A DNA stretch of 25,552 bases from Planctomycetota bacterium (GCA_021799715.1 JAJYZY010000018.1:1-25552), one strand, 5' to 3'; positions 8,115 through 16,697 are shown, counted from the stretch's first letter. Notes: a model not told the origin generated them from the letters alone. Translations and numbers: made by a program.

Positions 8115-9299
8115 ATGGCGCACGGTGAAATTCTTTTTCCCCTGTTGGACGCTTTTAAAATCGAATTACCCTCATGGGGATTTGCCGATACCGGTACACG
8201 GTTTGGAAAATTCTTTCAGGATGCCGCAGCCGGCGATATCGACGAAAAACTCGCGGATGCTGGACATGTCCACAAACTCACAGGTTCATGTCCCACGGTC
8301 GCTGTTCATGTATTGTGGGATTTCAAGAAAAATCAGGATGCCGCGGAAGTGGCCGCTCTGGCAACGAAATATGGAGTGGACATTGGTTCAATCAACCCCA
8401 ATGTATTTCAAAATCAGGAATACAAATGGGGCAGTATTACCAATCGTTCGCAATCCATCCGGCGTGCCGCCACGGAACATATTCTGGATTCCGTAAAAAT
8501 TGGCCGCGCGGTGGGCAGTGGGTATCTGTCGCTCTGGTTTGCCGACGGCATAAATTATCCCGGCCAATCTGATATTATTGCGCGTAAACATTGGGCAACC
8601 GAAGCTCTCAAGCAGGTTCATGCGGCCATGCCGCATGACATGACCATGCTGGTGGAATATAAACCGTTCGAGCCGGCATTTTATGCCACGGATATTGCGG
8701 ACTGGGGAATGGCGGCGCATTTCGCCCGCGCCGCCGGACCGCGCGCCAAAGTACTGGTGGATACCGGACACCACTATCAGGCCGCCAATATTGAACAAAT
8801 TGTGGCCTGGCTGCTGGATGAGAATTTGCTGGGCGGCTTTCATTTCAACGACCGCAAGTATGCCGATGATGATCTGACCATGGGATCCATTGATCCATAT
8901 CAGATTTTCCGGATTTTCCATGAAATAGAAAACCATCGCTTCCGGACCGGTCAACTCCCGCCGATCGCCTACATGGTCGATCAAAGCCATAATCTGAAAC
9001 CCAAGATTGAAGCGATGATTCAAACGGTGGATATTGCCCAGCAGCTTTATGCCAAAGCATGTCTGGTTGACCGCAAAGCTCTGTCCCTGTCCCAGGAACG
9101 CGAAGACCTGGTACAAAGCGAAAACATTCTGCGTGATGCGTTTTTAACCGATGTCCGGCCGCTTCTGGCGGACTGGCGGAAATCCCGCAACCTGCCAGCA
9201 AACCCGTTGGAGGCGCACCGCCAAAGCGGGTATGAAGCCAAAGTGGCCGCGGATCGGCGCAGGAAATATGCGTCCAAAGGCGGCGGCGCTTACGCCTGA
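8115..9299 (+). CDS. L-rhamnose isomerase (Pseudomonas stutzeri type)
   Basis: A 394-residue TIM-barrel ketol-isomerase that interconverts L-rhamnose and L-rhamnulose (P. stutzeri-type enzymes also accept L-mannose and D-allose). The metal-ligand spacing known for the P. stutzeri enzyme (Glu219, Asp254, His281, Asp327) is matched exactly by Glu181 in VEYKPFEP, Asp216 in VLVDTGHH, His243 in GGFHFND and Asp289 in YMVDQSHN. The ADDDLTMGSIDPYQ loop is also typical. An AGGAAAAGG-type site precedes the ATG. No rhamnulokinase, aldolase or rhamnose transporter is in the window, so the gene may act alone or with distant genes; a related aldose substrate is possible. Confidence 0.9.
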   Translation: MAHGEILFPLLDAFKIELPSWGFADTGTRFGKFFQDAAAGDIDEKLADAGHVHKLTGSCPTVAVHVLWDFKKNQDAAEVAALATKYGVDIGSINPNVFQNQEYKWGSITNRSQSIRRAATEHILDSVKIGRAVGSGYLSLWFADGINYPGQSDIIARKHWATEALKQVHAAMPHDMTMLVEYKPFEPAFYATDIADWGMAAHFARAAGPRAKVLVDTGHHYQAANIEQIVAWLLDENLLGGFHFNDRKYADDDLTMGSIDPYQIFRIFHEIENHRFRTGQLPPIAYMVDQSHNLKPKIEAMIQTVDIAQQLYAKACLVDRKALSLSQEREDLVQSENILRDAFLTDVRPLLADWRKSRNLPANPLEAHRQSGYEAKVAADRRRKYASKGGGAYA

Positions 9300-9322
9300 T
9301 TCCATGACATGGAGGCCCCCTC

Positions 9323-9715
9323 ATGTCCACAAGTCTGACAACCGAAAATCGTTTCACGCGTTGGTCCGCGAAAACTTGGCGGATAACCGCCTCCGTCGCC
9401 TGTGCCTTGTGCTGTTCCGCATTTCTCCTTGGTGCGGCGTTGTTTCTATTTCCACCCTCTGATATCTCCGGCGGCCCGGCGTTGAATGCTCCGGCTTTGT
9501 TATTGGCATTTGTCGCCACACTGTGCGGTGGGGCGGGGATATTCGGGTTTAATCGCTATGCGGCATTAAACGCGGATGATCAATTCATCGCGTTATGGAC
9601 CAATTTATTAAGCCGGGTCATGGTCATGGTGCAATTATTCGCGTTCGGCACGGTGCTGTTCTGGACGATTTTGCATTTCATTGGATTGCCGGCGATCAGC
9701 CAATTCCATCACTGA
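9323..9715 (+). CDS. Small three-helix membrane protein of unknown function
   Basis: A 130-residue protein with hydrophobic segments at about residues 20-43, 55-75 and 96-118 and a short polar N-terminus; no family was recognised. GGAGG lies about seven bases before the ATG, which supports the start. It begins 23 bases after the rhamnose isomerase stop and is probably co-transcribed with it. Nothing in the sequence gives a function. Confidence 0.7.
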   Translation: MSTSLTTENRFTRWSAKTWRITASVACALCCSAFLLGAALFLFPPSDISGGPALNAPALLLAFVATLCGGAGIFGFNRYAALNADDQFIALWTNLLSRVMVMVQLFAFGTVLFWTILHFIGLPAISQFHH

Positions 9716-10071
9716 CATCGCTAACCCCGCGTATATCAATAACTCCGCCCGATGTATGCAGCCGTGCCAACTGCGGGCTGCTTGAACCGGCTGCCGGTGT
9801 CGCTGCGGAAAGCACGACGTTCATCGCACGCCTCCCCAAAGGCAATCACATAATTATATAAACATGTAATGATATGTTAGCAATGCGCTTGCATTGCGCT
9901 ACATTGCCGTGAGGTTTATGTGATTCCTCCGGTTTATCAAATCTTCAGCGCAGTCTTCATGGACTCTTAACACTCTTCTTCATAATGACCACCTTCTTGT
10001 GGTTGTGTCGCGGCGGAGTCGCCAATCGCCGCCGCGGTGTTTTGTTTGTCTCTTTTTAAGGAGAACAGGTT
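9716..10071 (+). promoter_or_regulatory. Intergenic leader/promoter region of the porin gene
   Basis: No gene is seen in these 356 bases. An AT-rich stretch at about 9848-9880 could hold a promoter. GCAATGC/GCATTGC (9880-9897) and ACCAC/GTGGT (9988-10003) are short hairpins. The strongest element is CGCGGCGG (10009-10016) with CCGCCGCG (10029-10036), an 8-bp GC-only stem followed by a T-rich stretch that runs into the AAGGAG of the porin gene. This could act as an attenuator in the porin leader. Confidence 0.4.
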
Positions 10072-11520
10072 ATGGAAGCATGGATCGGCAAGATATCCAA
10101 CCAATTTGGCAAGCGGGCCTTTGTGGCCGCGATGTTGGCGGGAGCCAGTCTGGCTGGAACGGCCATGGGGGCAACGGGCGGTACCGCTCCGGCCGCCACA
10201 ATGACCCCCGCGCAAGTGCAGGCGGAATTGCAGGCGCTGCAGGCCCAGGTGGCGGCGTTGAAGGCCAAAGAACAGAAAACCAGCGACAGCGTTGAAAGCG
10301 CCGCCCAGGTCAAAGCAATTGTTCAGGAGGTGCTGAAAAACTCCAAAACGCAATCGCAATACATGGATAACCAGCTTCAGGCCGGCTATGACGGCGGATT
10401 TTTCATTCGCACTCCAAACAAGGCCTTTAATCTGACCATCAACGGCTACCTGCAGTTCCGTTACAGCTACGCCGGTGCCGAAGGGCACAACCCGTACACC
10501 AACTATAACACCAGCGGCTTTAACTTCCGTCGGGCGCGGTTGATTTTATCCGGCAACGTCTTTAAGAACTTCATCTATTGTATTTCCGGTGATTTTCAAA
10601 CTGGAATTTCCGGAGCAACCGTTGGAAATAACAACGCGTTCGCAATTCTCGACACTTGGGCCGGTTACAAATTCAGTCCGGCGGTGATTGTGCGAGCGGG
10701 CTCCATGCTCGTGCCGTTTACCCATGTGGAATATTTCTCATCTGGAACCGAATTCCCCGATTTCGCGGTCGCGGAGGCACCATTTGATCCGGTGAGATCG
10801 GACGCAATTGACCTCGAAGGGCAGATCGTTCCGCACACCTTCAATTACGAGATTCAGGTGAATAACGGATCAACTTCCCAGGACAACGGCAACGTCGGAC
10901 CAGGCGGACATTTTGGAAACCGCCCGGCGGTCTACGGACGAATCAACTTCGCCGGAGCCGGTAAAATTTCAGATTTCAACGACTCGCCGGATATCGAATG
11001 GCACAAGCACCTTGCCTGGCTCATCGGTGCGGCGGCTGGATATGAATCCCAGAATCCATTCGCATCGTTTACGCCCGGCAGCACCACCGCACCGGCGGGC
11101 GTCGGCACGCTCAACGGCAATTTGACGCGCTTTACCGTCGATGCGCATGCGAAATATCGCGGGTTTGCGTTTAATAGCGCTGTTTACGCCCAGAACATCG
11201 ACGCGGCACCCGGAAGCAGCCTCGTTGGCACAGGGCACAGCTCTCTATTTGAAACCGGTTACTACGTGGAAGGCGGTTATTTCTTCGTCCCACATAAATG
11301 GGAAATTGCGGGACGCTATGGCGAACTGCTCTATAATCGCACCAGCCAACACCAGTACGAGGCCACCGGTGGCATAAATTATTATATCTTCGGTGAAAAT
11401 GCTAAGATTCAGGCGGCAGTGACCTACGTGCAGGATGCCCAGTACACCAATTCGAACCTGGGAACCACTGCCGGCTCCAACGACTGGATCGGGCAGATTC
11501 AGTTCCAGTTTAAATTCTAA
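10072..11520 (+). CDS. Porin of the phosphate-selective porin O/P type
   Basis: A 482-residue outer-membrane beta-barrel protein. A signal peptide (about residues 1-33, with FVAAMLAGASLAGTAMGA) is followed by a short coiled-coil (AELQALQAQVAALKAKE, about 47-66) as in OprO/OprP-like and related planctomycete porins. From about residue 100 alternating beta strands follow: GYDGGFFIRTP, the family-typical NGYLQFRYSY and FNFRRARLILSGNVFKNF. The chain ends in FQFKF with a terminal Phe, the usual barrel-assembly signal. It would form a diffusion channel for small anions or nutrients; selectivity cannot be told. AAGGAG lies about ten bases before the ATG, and an intrinsic terminator follows. Confidence 0.88.
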   Translation: MEAWIGKISNQFGKRAFVAAMLAGASLAGTAMGATGGTAPAATMTPAQVQAELQALQAQVAALKAKEQKTSDSVESAAQVKAIVQEVLKNSKTQSQYMDNQLQAGYDGGFFIRTPNKAFNLTINGYLQFRYSYAGAEGHNPYTNYNTSGFNFRRARLILSGNVFKNFIYCISGDFQTGISGATVGNNNAFAILDTWAGYKFSPAVIVRAGSMLVPFTHVEYFSSGTEFPDFAVAEAPFDPVRSDAIDLEGQIVPHTFNYEIQVNNGSTSQDNGNVGPGGHFGNRPAVYGRINFAGAGKISDFNDSPDIEWHKHLAWLIGAAAGYESQNPFASFTPGSTTAPAGVGTLNGNLTRFTVDAHAKYRGFAFNSAVYAQNIDAAPGSSLVGTGHSSLFETGYYVEGGYFFVPHKWEIAGRYGELLYNRTSQHQYEATGGINYYIFGENAKIQAAVTYVQDAQYTNSNLGTTAGSNDWIGQIQFQFKF

Positions 11521-11558
11521 CCCAAGGGGTCGGAAAAATTTCCTCTACTCCGCTTTGC

Positions 11559-11595
11559 GAGGGGCTTGGCTTTATGCCAGGCCCCTCTTTTTTTT
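11559..11595 (+). terminator. Intrinsic terminator of the porin gene
   Basis: GAGGGGC (11559-11565) pairs with GCCCCTC (11581-11587), extended inward by TTGGC/GCCAG with one wobble pair. The loop is five bases and a run of eight T follows directly. It lies 38 bases after the porin stop codon. Confidence 0.93.
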
Positions 11596-12103
11596 GCTGA
11601 TCATCCGGATTGCCGGCGGGGAGATTGCACGAGCATACGCGGCGCGGATATTATTCACACGCATTCGGCCGCTGGGCAGAGTCAGGACGTAATATTGCGC
11701 TTTTACGAATATATGTCTTCATTTTTCGCGAACTTTCGCCGGGTCTGCCGAGCGGCAAATGTTCCGGTGAATCGATTGTGTTCCGATAATGCCGTCAAAA
11801 AAGCAAAGAAAATTGCAGAATATTTGCATTTCACATTTAGATGTGTAGACTATAGCTTGTTGGGCCTGAAGAGAGGCACGTTTCGGGTGCCCCTGCTTAA
11901 ATAAAATTCAGAGTTCAACGAGAGGCAGAGCCTTTCAGTGGGTTCAAGCAACATGGATGTTGGTATGCGGTCTTTTGCGGCGCTAAGCAGTCGCATGATC
12001 GCATGGAGATGAAAACAACTGTTCTCCAGCACGTGGTGTTCAAGTGCCGGAGGCAGGGCAAGCCGGATATTTTTTATCCGGAATATCACCGGGAGCGTGC
12101 AAG
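11596..12103 (+). promoter_or_regulatory. Long AT-richer intergenic leader upstream of PEP-CTERM gene
   Basis: No convincing gene lies in these 508 bases. A possible sigma70-like promoter is TTGCAT (11824-11829), 16-base spacer, TAGACT (11846-11851), which would give a leader of about 245 bases. Two leader hairpins are seen: GGCAC/GTGCC (11875-11891) and CCGGATA/TATCCGG (12063-12081, five-T loop) ten bases before the GGGAG ribosome binding site. Confidence 0.3.
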
Positions 12104-12886
12104 ATGTTAAAGAAAACAATTCTATCGGTAGCTCTGATCGCGGCTGCGGGGACCTTCCTGTCCACGCCGAGAACGAATGCCAGCACAGTGTCATTTTCCA
12201 GCATCAGCGTGGGCGACGGGAGTAATCACGAGTTGGGCGGCAGCATCGAGTTTGCCTTCGGCAATGGCACCGTGACTGTCACGATCACAAATTCCACCAC
12301 GTCCACCTTATCGGCGAACGAGCTCTTGGGTGGTGTTGGGTTTACTCTCGCTGTGAACGGTCTCGGGACTCCGTCGATTGCTAATACGCCCACCGTGGGC
12401 GACCAAATTACGGTTGCGAGTGATGGCACCTACACGAAAAGCGGAGCTACTGCAAACAACAATCTATCGGGACCTTGGAATGCATCCCTCACTGGCAGCA
12501 CAATTCTTCTAATGGCCGGCCCGTCCGGAGCGACGACACCTGGACCGTCGGATTTGGTAATCGGGACGCCGGCGACCGGCGGCACCACCTACAATGGAAA
12601 CGGATCGATCGACGGAAATAGTGCACATAATCCGTTCCTTTTCGAGACTGCCACTTTCACGCTCGACATTAGCGGCGTGACGGCCAGCTCCTCCCTCGAT
12701 CCGTCCGCGAATGTTGTGGTGTACTACGGTACCGGTGGCTCGACCTTCAGTATCACGCCGCAGGGAGCAGTCGTAACCGGAGGCCAACTGCCCATCCCTG
12801 CCACGCTTCCGCTTGTGGGCGCGGGCATGCTTGGCTTGGGGTTGCTGGCACTGCGCAATCGTCGGCGTCGCACCTCGAAGCCGTAA
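12104..12886 (+). CDS. PEP-CTERM sorted surface protein
   Basis: A 260-residue exported protein. The ATG at 12104 was chosen because GGGAG lies seven bases upstream and a signal peptide (LKKTILSVALIAAAGTFLS) begins there. The mature part is Gly/Ser/Thr-rich and beta-prone, with no catalytic motif. The C-terminus is a PEP-CTERM-type signal with the variant LPIPATLP, a transmembrane stretch (LVGAGMLGLGLLAL) and a basic tail (RNRRRR). Such tails are cut by an exosortase (not in the window), and the proteins are released to the surface or the extracellular matrix. Function beyond this is unknown. Confidence 0.85.
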   Translation: MLKKTILSVALIAAAGTFLSTPRTNASTVSFSSISVGDGSNHELGGSIEFAFGNGTVTVTITNSTTSTLSANELLGGVGFTLAVNGLGTPSIANTPTVGDQITVASDGTYTKSGATANNNLSGPWNASLTGSTILLMAGPSGATTPGPSDLVIGTPATGGTTYNGNGSIDGNSAHNPFLFETATFTLDISGVTASSSLDPSANVVVYYGTGGSTFSITPQGAVVTGGQLPIPATLPLVGAGMLGLGLLALRNRRRRTSKP

Positions 12887-13277
12887 ATAATCACAGGATA
12901 ATCCGTCCTTTGCCGCATGCTGCTGATGCTCCGCCATCCGCCGCGCGCAGGTGCCGCCTTCGCGGCCGCTCTCGCCGATTGCATGGGGTGCCGCCGGAAA
13001 ATGGTATCACCGCCGCTGGAAGTTACGGCGCGCACGGGTGGAAACCCATGGCCATTTTACGCGAGCGGTCGCCAGCGCGAAGTACGACCGAAGAACAATT
13101 ACAACCCGGCCCGGTGTTACAGAACACCGAATTAACACCGGTCATGTACCGTCGCAGCGGTTGCGTCCCTTTTTCATTTCTACTTGGCGAATGAGCTATA
13201 TCAAAAACGCCGGTCGCACGGTGTGCTTTCTGCGCAGAACTCGTCAAAAGCCCACATTGCGTGATGGACGTTTTGTT
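12887..13277. other. Intergenic stretch without a supported gene
   Basis: These 391 bases separate the convergent PEP-CTERM gene and the nucleosidase-like gene. Open frames here have random composition and no ribosome binding site. The only structure seen is CGGTGTT/AACACCG (13112-13129) with a four-base loop and no T-run, perhaps a weak terminator or a transcript-end hairpin for the PEP-CTERM mRNA. Confidence 0.5.
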
Positions 13278-14012
13278 TTACTGGAACGGCCAGCCGCTGC
13301 GGATTACCGCGCCAATCGCGTCCGACAGGTGTCGGGTTGCGAATTGCGTGTTGCGGCCGAGGCGGATGAGTTGAGGAATCAGCATCGGTTTGCGGGCCAG
13401 ACTTAGCGTTAAATCCCATGGCCGAACCGTGCCGGAACCGTCAACAAAGTGCACGACCTTGGAGGAAACATTTTCAAATGCCGTATCACTGATCGCCCTG
13501 ATTCCCAGCCACGGCACTTTTCGCCGTTCCGCAAGTTGTCGGGTGTAAACGTTTTCCATATCCACGGCAATGGCATTGGTCTCTTTGTACAATTGCTTTT
13601 TTTCCTTGGCTGTTCCCACCAATTCCCGGGCGGTATGGATGGCACCTACACGAACCCGCCGTTGGCTGGACATGGCATTCATAAATTCCGCCACGCGATC
13701 GGCATCAGTTGAGTTGGCATCGATAACCAGATCGCCAACGGCTAATTCCGGTGCCAACGCGCCGGCCACGCCGGCCACAATAACTCCCGCCACACGCTGA
13801 TGCGCATAACGCGGCAGCACCTCGCGCAGGCGTGCGCCGCGCATTCCGATGCACTCCACCTTGATGGCATCATACGAGTTGGAGCGGGCAACGGCCGGAC
13901 AGTCATGCGACCAGCGGTCCACGGCGGTTTGCACCGCTTCGGTTTCCGGCTTCAGGGCCGCGAACATCAACAGCACTTTCGAATCACAAATTGTTTGGCT
14001 CTGCGTATTCAT
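13278..14012 (-). CDS. MTA/SAH nucleosidase-like phosphorylase-superfamily protein
   Basis: A 244-residue protein of the PNP/UDP phosphorylase superfamily, closest in pattern to MTA/SAH nucleosidases and the HpnG-type proteins linked to hopanoid synthesis. The first strand LLMFAALKPE places an acidic residue like Glu12 of the E. coli nucleosidase. VIVAGVAGALAPELAVGD fits the Gly-rich family core. VDMEN (Glu153) and RAISDTA (Asp176) are 23 residues apart, as Glu174 and Asp197 are in E. coli MTAN. It would cleave methylthioadenosine, S-adenosylhomocysteine, 5'-deoxyadenosine or a related nucleoside. It follows the zinc-ribbon gene by 94 bases on the same strand, and no clear Shine-Dalgarno is seen. 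Confidence 0.75.
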   Translation of the reverse strand: MNTQSQTICDSKVLLMFAALKPETEAVQTAVDRWSHDCPAVARSNSYDAIKVECIGMRGARLREVLPRYAHQRVAGVIVAGVAGALAPELAVGDLVIDANSTDADRVAEFMNAMSSQRRVRVGAIHTARELVGTAKEKKQLYKETNAIAVDMENVYTRQLAERRKVPWLGIRAISDTAFENVSSKVVHFVDGSGTVRPWDLTLSLARKPMLIPQLIRLGRNTQFATRHLSDAIGAVIRSGWPFQ

Positions 14013-14106
14013 CGCAAGTTACTATCGGACAAAACCATCGGGAAAGGCGCAATAATTATCCAAAAAAGTTAGTTATGCGACGTTGCAAGCATCGCGCCGC
14101 GCTAAT

Positions 14107-14547
14107 TCACAACGTATCATCCGCCGGTGCGTATAAGCGCGGGTGCGACTGCATAACTGTGCGCACGCACTTTCCGCACATATAAAACCGGATCGGCGAA
14201 GGATAATCTGTGTTGTCCGCGTCATCGCCCTGCACCCATTGCCGGCAAAATACCTCACGGGCACCGCATAGCGCGCAGTGGGTGGGGCCGCCGCCGCTTT
14301 TATCCACCAGCATATCGCTCAGGCGGCTGTACTTTTTTAATTCTCCAATCCCATCTGCCGGCTGCATGTCAAAGCTCACATTCCGCGTTTTAAGCCACTG
14401 GGCCAACTGTTGCGCCTCGGATGGATCACAATAGCAAGTCCAGTCGCTGTTTCTCGGACCCTCGCGGAAAAAACCCATATCCTCCAGCCGCTCCTGGGCT
14501 ATGGGATCAAGCCAATGCTTCACTTTTATGACCATGCGTTCAACCAT
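14107..14547 (-). CDS. Small zinc-ribbon-like protein of unknown function
   Basis: A protein of about 146 residues, not recognised as a named family. The N-terminal part (about 1-80) is mixed helix/strand. The C-terminal part has CALC and CGKC, two CxxC pairs 30 residues apart, which fits a zinc ribbon or a structural metal site. The ATG at 14547 is a guess: a TTG at 14559 and an ATG at 14535 are also possible, and none has a good Shine-Dalgarno. It lies between the prepilin-like gene and the nucleosidase-like gene on the same strand, perhaps after a terminator. Confidence 0.6.
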   Translation of the reverse strand: MVERMVIKVKHWLDPIAQERLEDMGFFREGPRNSDWTCYCDPSEAQQLAQWLKTRNVSFDMQPADGIGELKKYSRLSDMLVDKSGGGPTHCALCGAREVFCRQWVQGDDADNTDYPSPIRFYMCGKCVRTVMQSHPRLYAPADDTL

Positions 14548-14570
14548 GGCTATTACCAATAACGCAAAAG

Positions 14571-14603
14571 GGCCAAAAAAGAAAGTGCCGTCGCAACGGT
14601 TTG
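14571..14603 (-). terminator. Possible weak terminator after the prepilin-like gene
   Basis: On the minus strand a small CCGT/ACGG hairpin with a TGCG loop is followed by a T-rich tract (TTTCTTTTTT), about 45-75 bases after the prepilin-like stop. A longer imperfect stem using upstream GCCGCAAC is possible. If it works, the riboswitch transcript holds mainly the two surface-protein genes. Confidence 0.3.
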
Positions 14604-14645
14604 CAACTTCCGCCTGGATTATTTGACACGGTGTTGCGGCGGTTC

Positions 14646-15413
14646 CTAAGGCAGGTTGGTTTCATACGCGGCGTTATCCGCGGATAAAAATCCCGTTCCC
14701 GCGCCCACGGGAACCGGGGTCGGGGAGGTAACCGTATAGCAGTGGTTTTGCGAAGCGGCATGGCCGTCACAATACACCACATTCGTGCCGCCCTGATGCC
14801 GAAAAGCCTGTGTGCCTGAGGCGCGCTCGGCGTCGCTGATGCCATCGGCATTTTCAGGAACAGGGTTCAGCAGCACCGGTGCGCGCATCCAGTAATCGAT
14901 GCCGCCGGTCCAGCCGCCGTCGCCGAATAGAGCGCAAGAAGCTGGATTTGCCACATCGGTTCTTCGCGCCGGGGCCAACATGGTTTCACCGGGACCTTCC
15001 ATCGCACCATGGCCGATGTAACTGGTGTTGTAGTTGTAGCCCAGCACAATCTGCCCGGCCACCGGCGTTTGATGCACCGCCGGGCACACCAGAACGCGCA
15101 GTGTGGTTTGTCCCATGAATAAAATTCCCGGCGTGTACCGCCATTGATTGCTCTGTGTGTTGCGCACATGGTCCAAAGCCCAGGATGGATTGCCATAATT
15201 GTAATAGCCCGGTGGATAACTGCCCAGGTATGTGTTGGCGTATTCCTGCGCATCCATGCCCAGCTGGCGCAAATTACTCATGCATACCGTTGAATCAGCA
15301 TCGTCAATTGCCATTGCCAATGCCGGCGTCAGCAGCGCAAGAAGCACTGCCACCAGCGCGGTGACCACCAGCATCTCAATAAGCGTAAAGCCTTGGCAAA
15401 TATGGCTTTTCAT
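14646..15413 (-). CDS. Prepilin-like protein with H-X9-DG motif
   Basis: A 255-residue type II secretion/type IV pilin-like protein. The N-terminus has the prepilin peptidase site: a short basic leader ending in Gly8, then FTLIE with Glu at position +5 of the mature protein, and a hydrophobic helix to about residue 35. Near the C-terminus His and Asp-Gly are separated by nine residues (FRHQGGTNVVYCDGH), the H-X9-DG motif found in very large pseudopilin families of planctomycetes and Verrucomicrobia. GAGG lies about nine bases before the ATG. It starts 84 bases after the PEP-CTERM gene on the same strand and probably shares its riboswitch-controlled transcript. Confidence 0.88.
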   Translation of the reverse strand: MKSHICQGFTLIEMLVVTALVAVLLALLTPALAMAIDDADSTVCMSNLRQLGMDAQEYANTYLGSYPPGYYNYGNPSWALDHVRNTQSNQWRYTPGILFMGQTTLRVLVCPAVHQTPVAGQIVLGYNYNTSYIGHGAMEGPGETMLAPARRTDVANPASCALFGDGGWTGGIDYWMRAPVLLNPVPENADGISDAERASGTQAFRHQGGTNVVYCDGHAASQNHCYTVTSPTPVPVGAGTGFLSADNAAYETNLP

Positions 15414-15497
15414 CGAATAATCCTCGCCAATTCCGTCTTTGCGGTGTCATGCACCGCCGTGCCGCGGTAAGAGATTCCCAACAGGTGCATCACGTGT

Positions 15498-16448
15498 TCA
15501 CACGCGGATTTTTCCCCGGCGGCGCAACAGCGGCAGCAGGACCAGCGCTGAGAGCAACAGCGCGTCAGTCGCGGGTTCCGGCACCACGCCCGCCACAGCC
15601 TGAATATACATGGAATTTGTGGCGGAAGCCGGCACGGTAAATTGAATATAATCAATGGAATTCAATCCAGTGCCGGCAACATTCAGCCATGTCCCGCCGG
15701 AACTGCCGTCAAGTGTAGTGATGACTTGATTCCAGGATTCATTGCTGAATGATGCCAGTGTGCCAGGAAAGGGCTTGGAAAAATCGGCCACCGGCGTTCC
15801 GGCGGCGACGGTATCGGGGGCATATACGCCGTCGGGTCCAATTGATGTCGAATTAAAATAATTAGTAGGAACATCAAAAGCAATTAAGCTGGCGTCAGAA
15901 CTGCTGGGAACCCATTGATAAAGTGATGGATCGGCCGGGTTGGGTTCCACCGCCGTTGCGCCGGTGACACCGTTGTATTGCAGATATTTCCAGTTGGTTC
16001 CATCCTGACTCACGGCCACGGTCGCGGCGCGCAAATTGGTATAATTTCCATTGTTGATTGTGCCTCCGGTGGTTCCGGCCACGCCGCTGCCATATTGTGT
16101 ATCGGTAAGCCCCACACCCGCCTGAATGCCAATGTTAAAGCCATTGTTCACCGCCGCAGTCGTGGCGGCATAGCCGTTGGCACCGAAGCTCAACTCCACC
16201 GTCTTGCCAGGAGCCACCGGCAGCAAGGCTGCTCCGTATGACCCGCCGGCCGTAGTGGCAAAGGCGGCGTCGAATGGCGTAACCGTATACGATGCGCCGC
16301 CGTAGGACCCGGCAAAGGCGTTTAGTTGGCCATTCCAGGCGTTGGTTTCAACGCCGGACGTTACCACGGTTGCCGCCCAGTTAACCGGCTCGGCCGCACA
16401 TACGCCCGCGGATAATAAAACTCCAGTTGCAAAAGCAATACCCTTCAT
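15498..16448 (-). CDS. PEP-CTERM surface protein downstream of a cobalamin riboswitch
   Basis: A 316-residue exported protein with a signal peptide (about residues 1-18, AFATGVLLSAGVCA) and a classical PEP-CTERM end: VVPEPA, a hydrophobic stretch (LLLSALVLLPLL) and a basic tail (RRRGK). The mature part is Gly/Thr/Asn/Ser-rich and beta-prone. Segments such as VAVSQDGTNWKYLQYNG and GTWLNVAGTGLNSIDYIQF look like a jelly-roll or discoidin-type surface domain, which is an impression only. AGAGAGG lies about eight bases before the ATG. It is the first gene after the B12 riboswitch at 16698-16920 with a 250-base leader, and is followed by the prepilin-like gene. A role in capture of cobalamin at the surface is inferred from the riboswitch alone. 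Confidence 0.88.
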   Translation of the reverse strand: MKGIAFATGVLLSAGVCAAEPVNWAATVVTSGVETNAWNGQLNAFAGSYGGASYTVTPFDAAFATTAGGSYGAALLPVAPGKTVELSFGANGYAATTAAVNNGFNIGIQAGVGLTDTQYGSGVAGTTGGTINNGNYTNLRAATVAVSQDGTNWKYLQYNGVTGATAVEPNPADPSLYQWVPSSSDASLIAFDVPTNYFNSTSIGPDGVYAPDTVAAGTPVADFSKPFPGTLASFSNESWNQVITTLDGSSGGTWLNVAGTGLNSIDYIQFTVPASATNSMYIQAVAGVVPEPATDALLLSALVLLPLLRRRGKIRV

Positions 16449-16697
16449 GGGAAAACCTCTCTGACTTTTACGGCGCGAACCGAAAAGCCGATACGTGAAA
16501 AAACAATGTCGTATCCCTTGGGCAACCGGTGCTGGCTGGCGTGATTGTTGAGGTCAATAGCGGGGCAACATTATCGCATTTTTCGTTCTACCGGTGAAAA
16601 TTGTGATCAGCGGCACAAAATGCGTGAACAACTGCCTGTGGCCATAAACTCAAAATCTAACCGACAACGCACAGAGTCCCATCTCGCGAGGACCGGC
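16449..16697 (-). promoter_or_regulatory. Leader between riboswitch and PEP-CTERM gene (candidate expression platform)
   Basis: About 250 bases with no supported gene. On the minus strand an ACAGGCAG (16632-16639) is the exact complement of CTGCCTGT at the end of the B12 box (16706-16713), so this leader could pair with the riboswitch closing strand. GATACG/CGTATC (about 16490-16514) forms another hairpin nearer the gene. No clear intrinsic terminator was found. Confidence 0.4.

Noticed and set aside
8388..9116. Long minus-strand open frame (242 residues) opposite the rhamnose isomerase
   Set aside because: It is antisense to a gene with conserved metal ligands; the composition is typical of a codon shadow.
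11875..12103. Possible sigma54 (-24/-12) promoter before the PEP-CTERM gene
   Set aside because: GG and GC dinucleotides are present, but no pair has the required 10-base spacing with a good consensus.
11850..12194. Minus-strand open frame in the leader of the PEP-CTERM gene
   Set aside because: It overlaps the signal peptide region of the real gene, has no ribosome site and no recognisable domain.
12910..13406. Several overlapping open frames between the PEP-CTERM gene and the nucleosidase-like gene
   Set aside because: Random, Arg-rich composition in all frames with no start signal; treated as intergenic.
16605..16697. 30-codon open frame after the riboswitch on the minus strand
   Set aside because: No ribosome binding site and unremarkable composition; more likely leader RNA.
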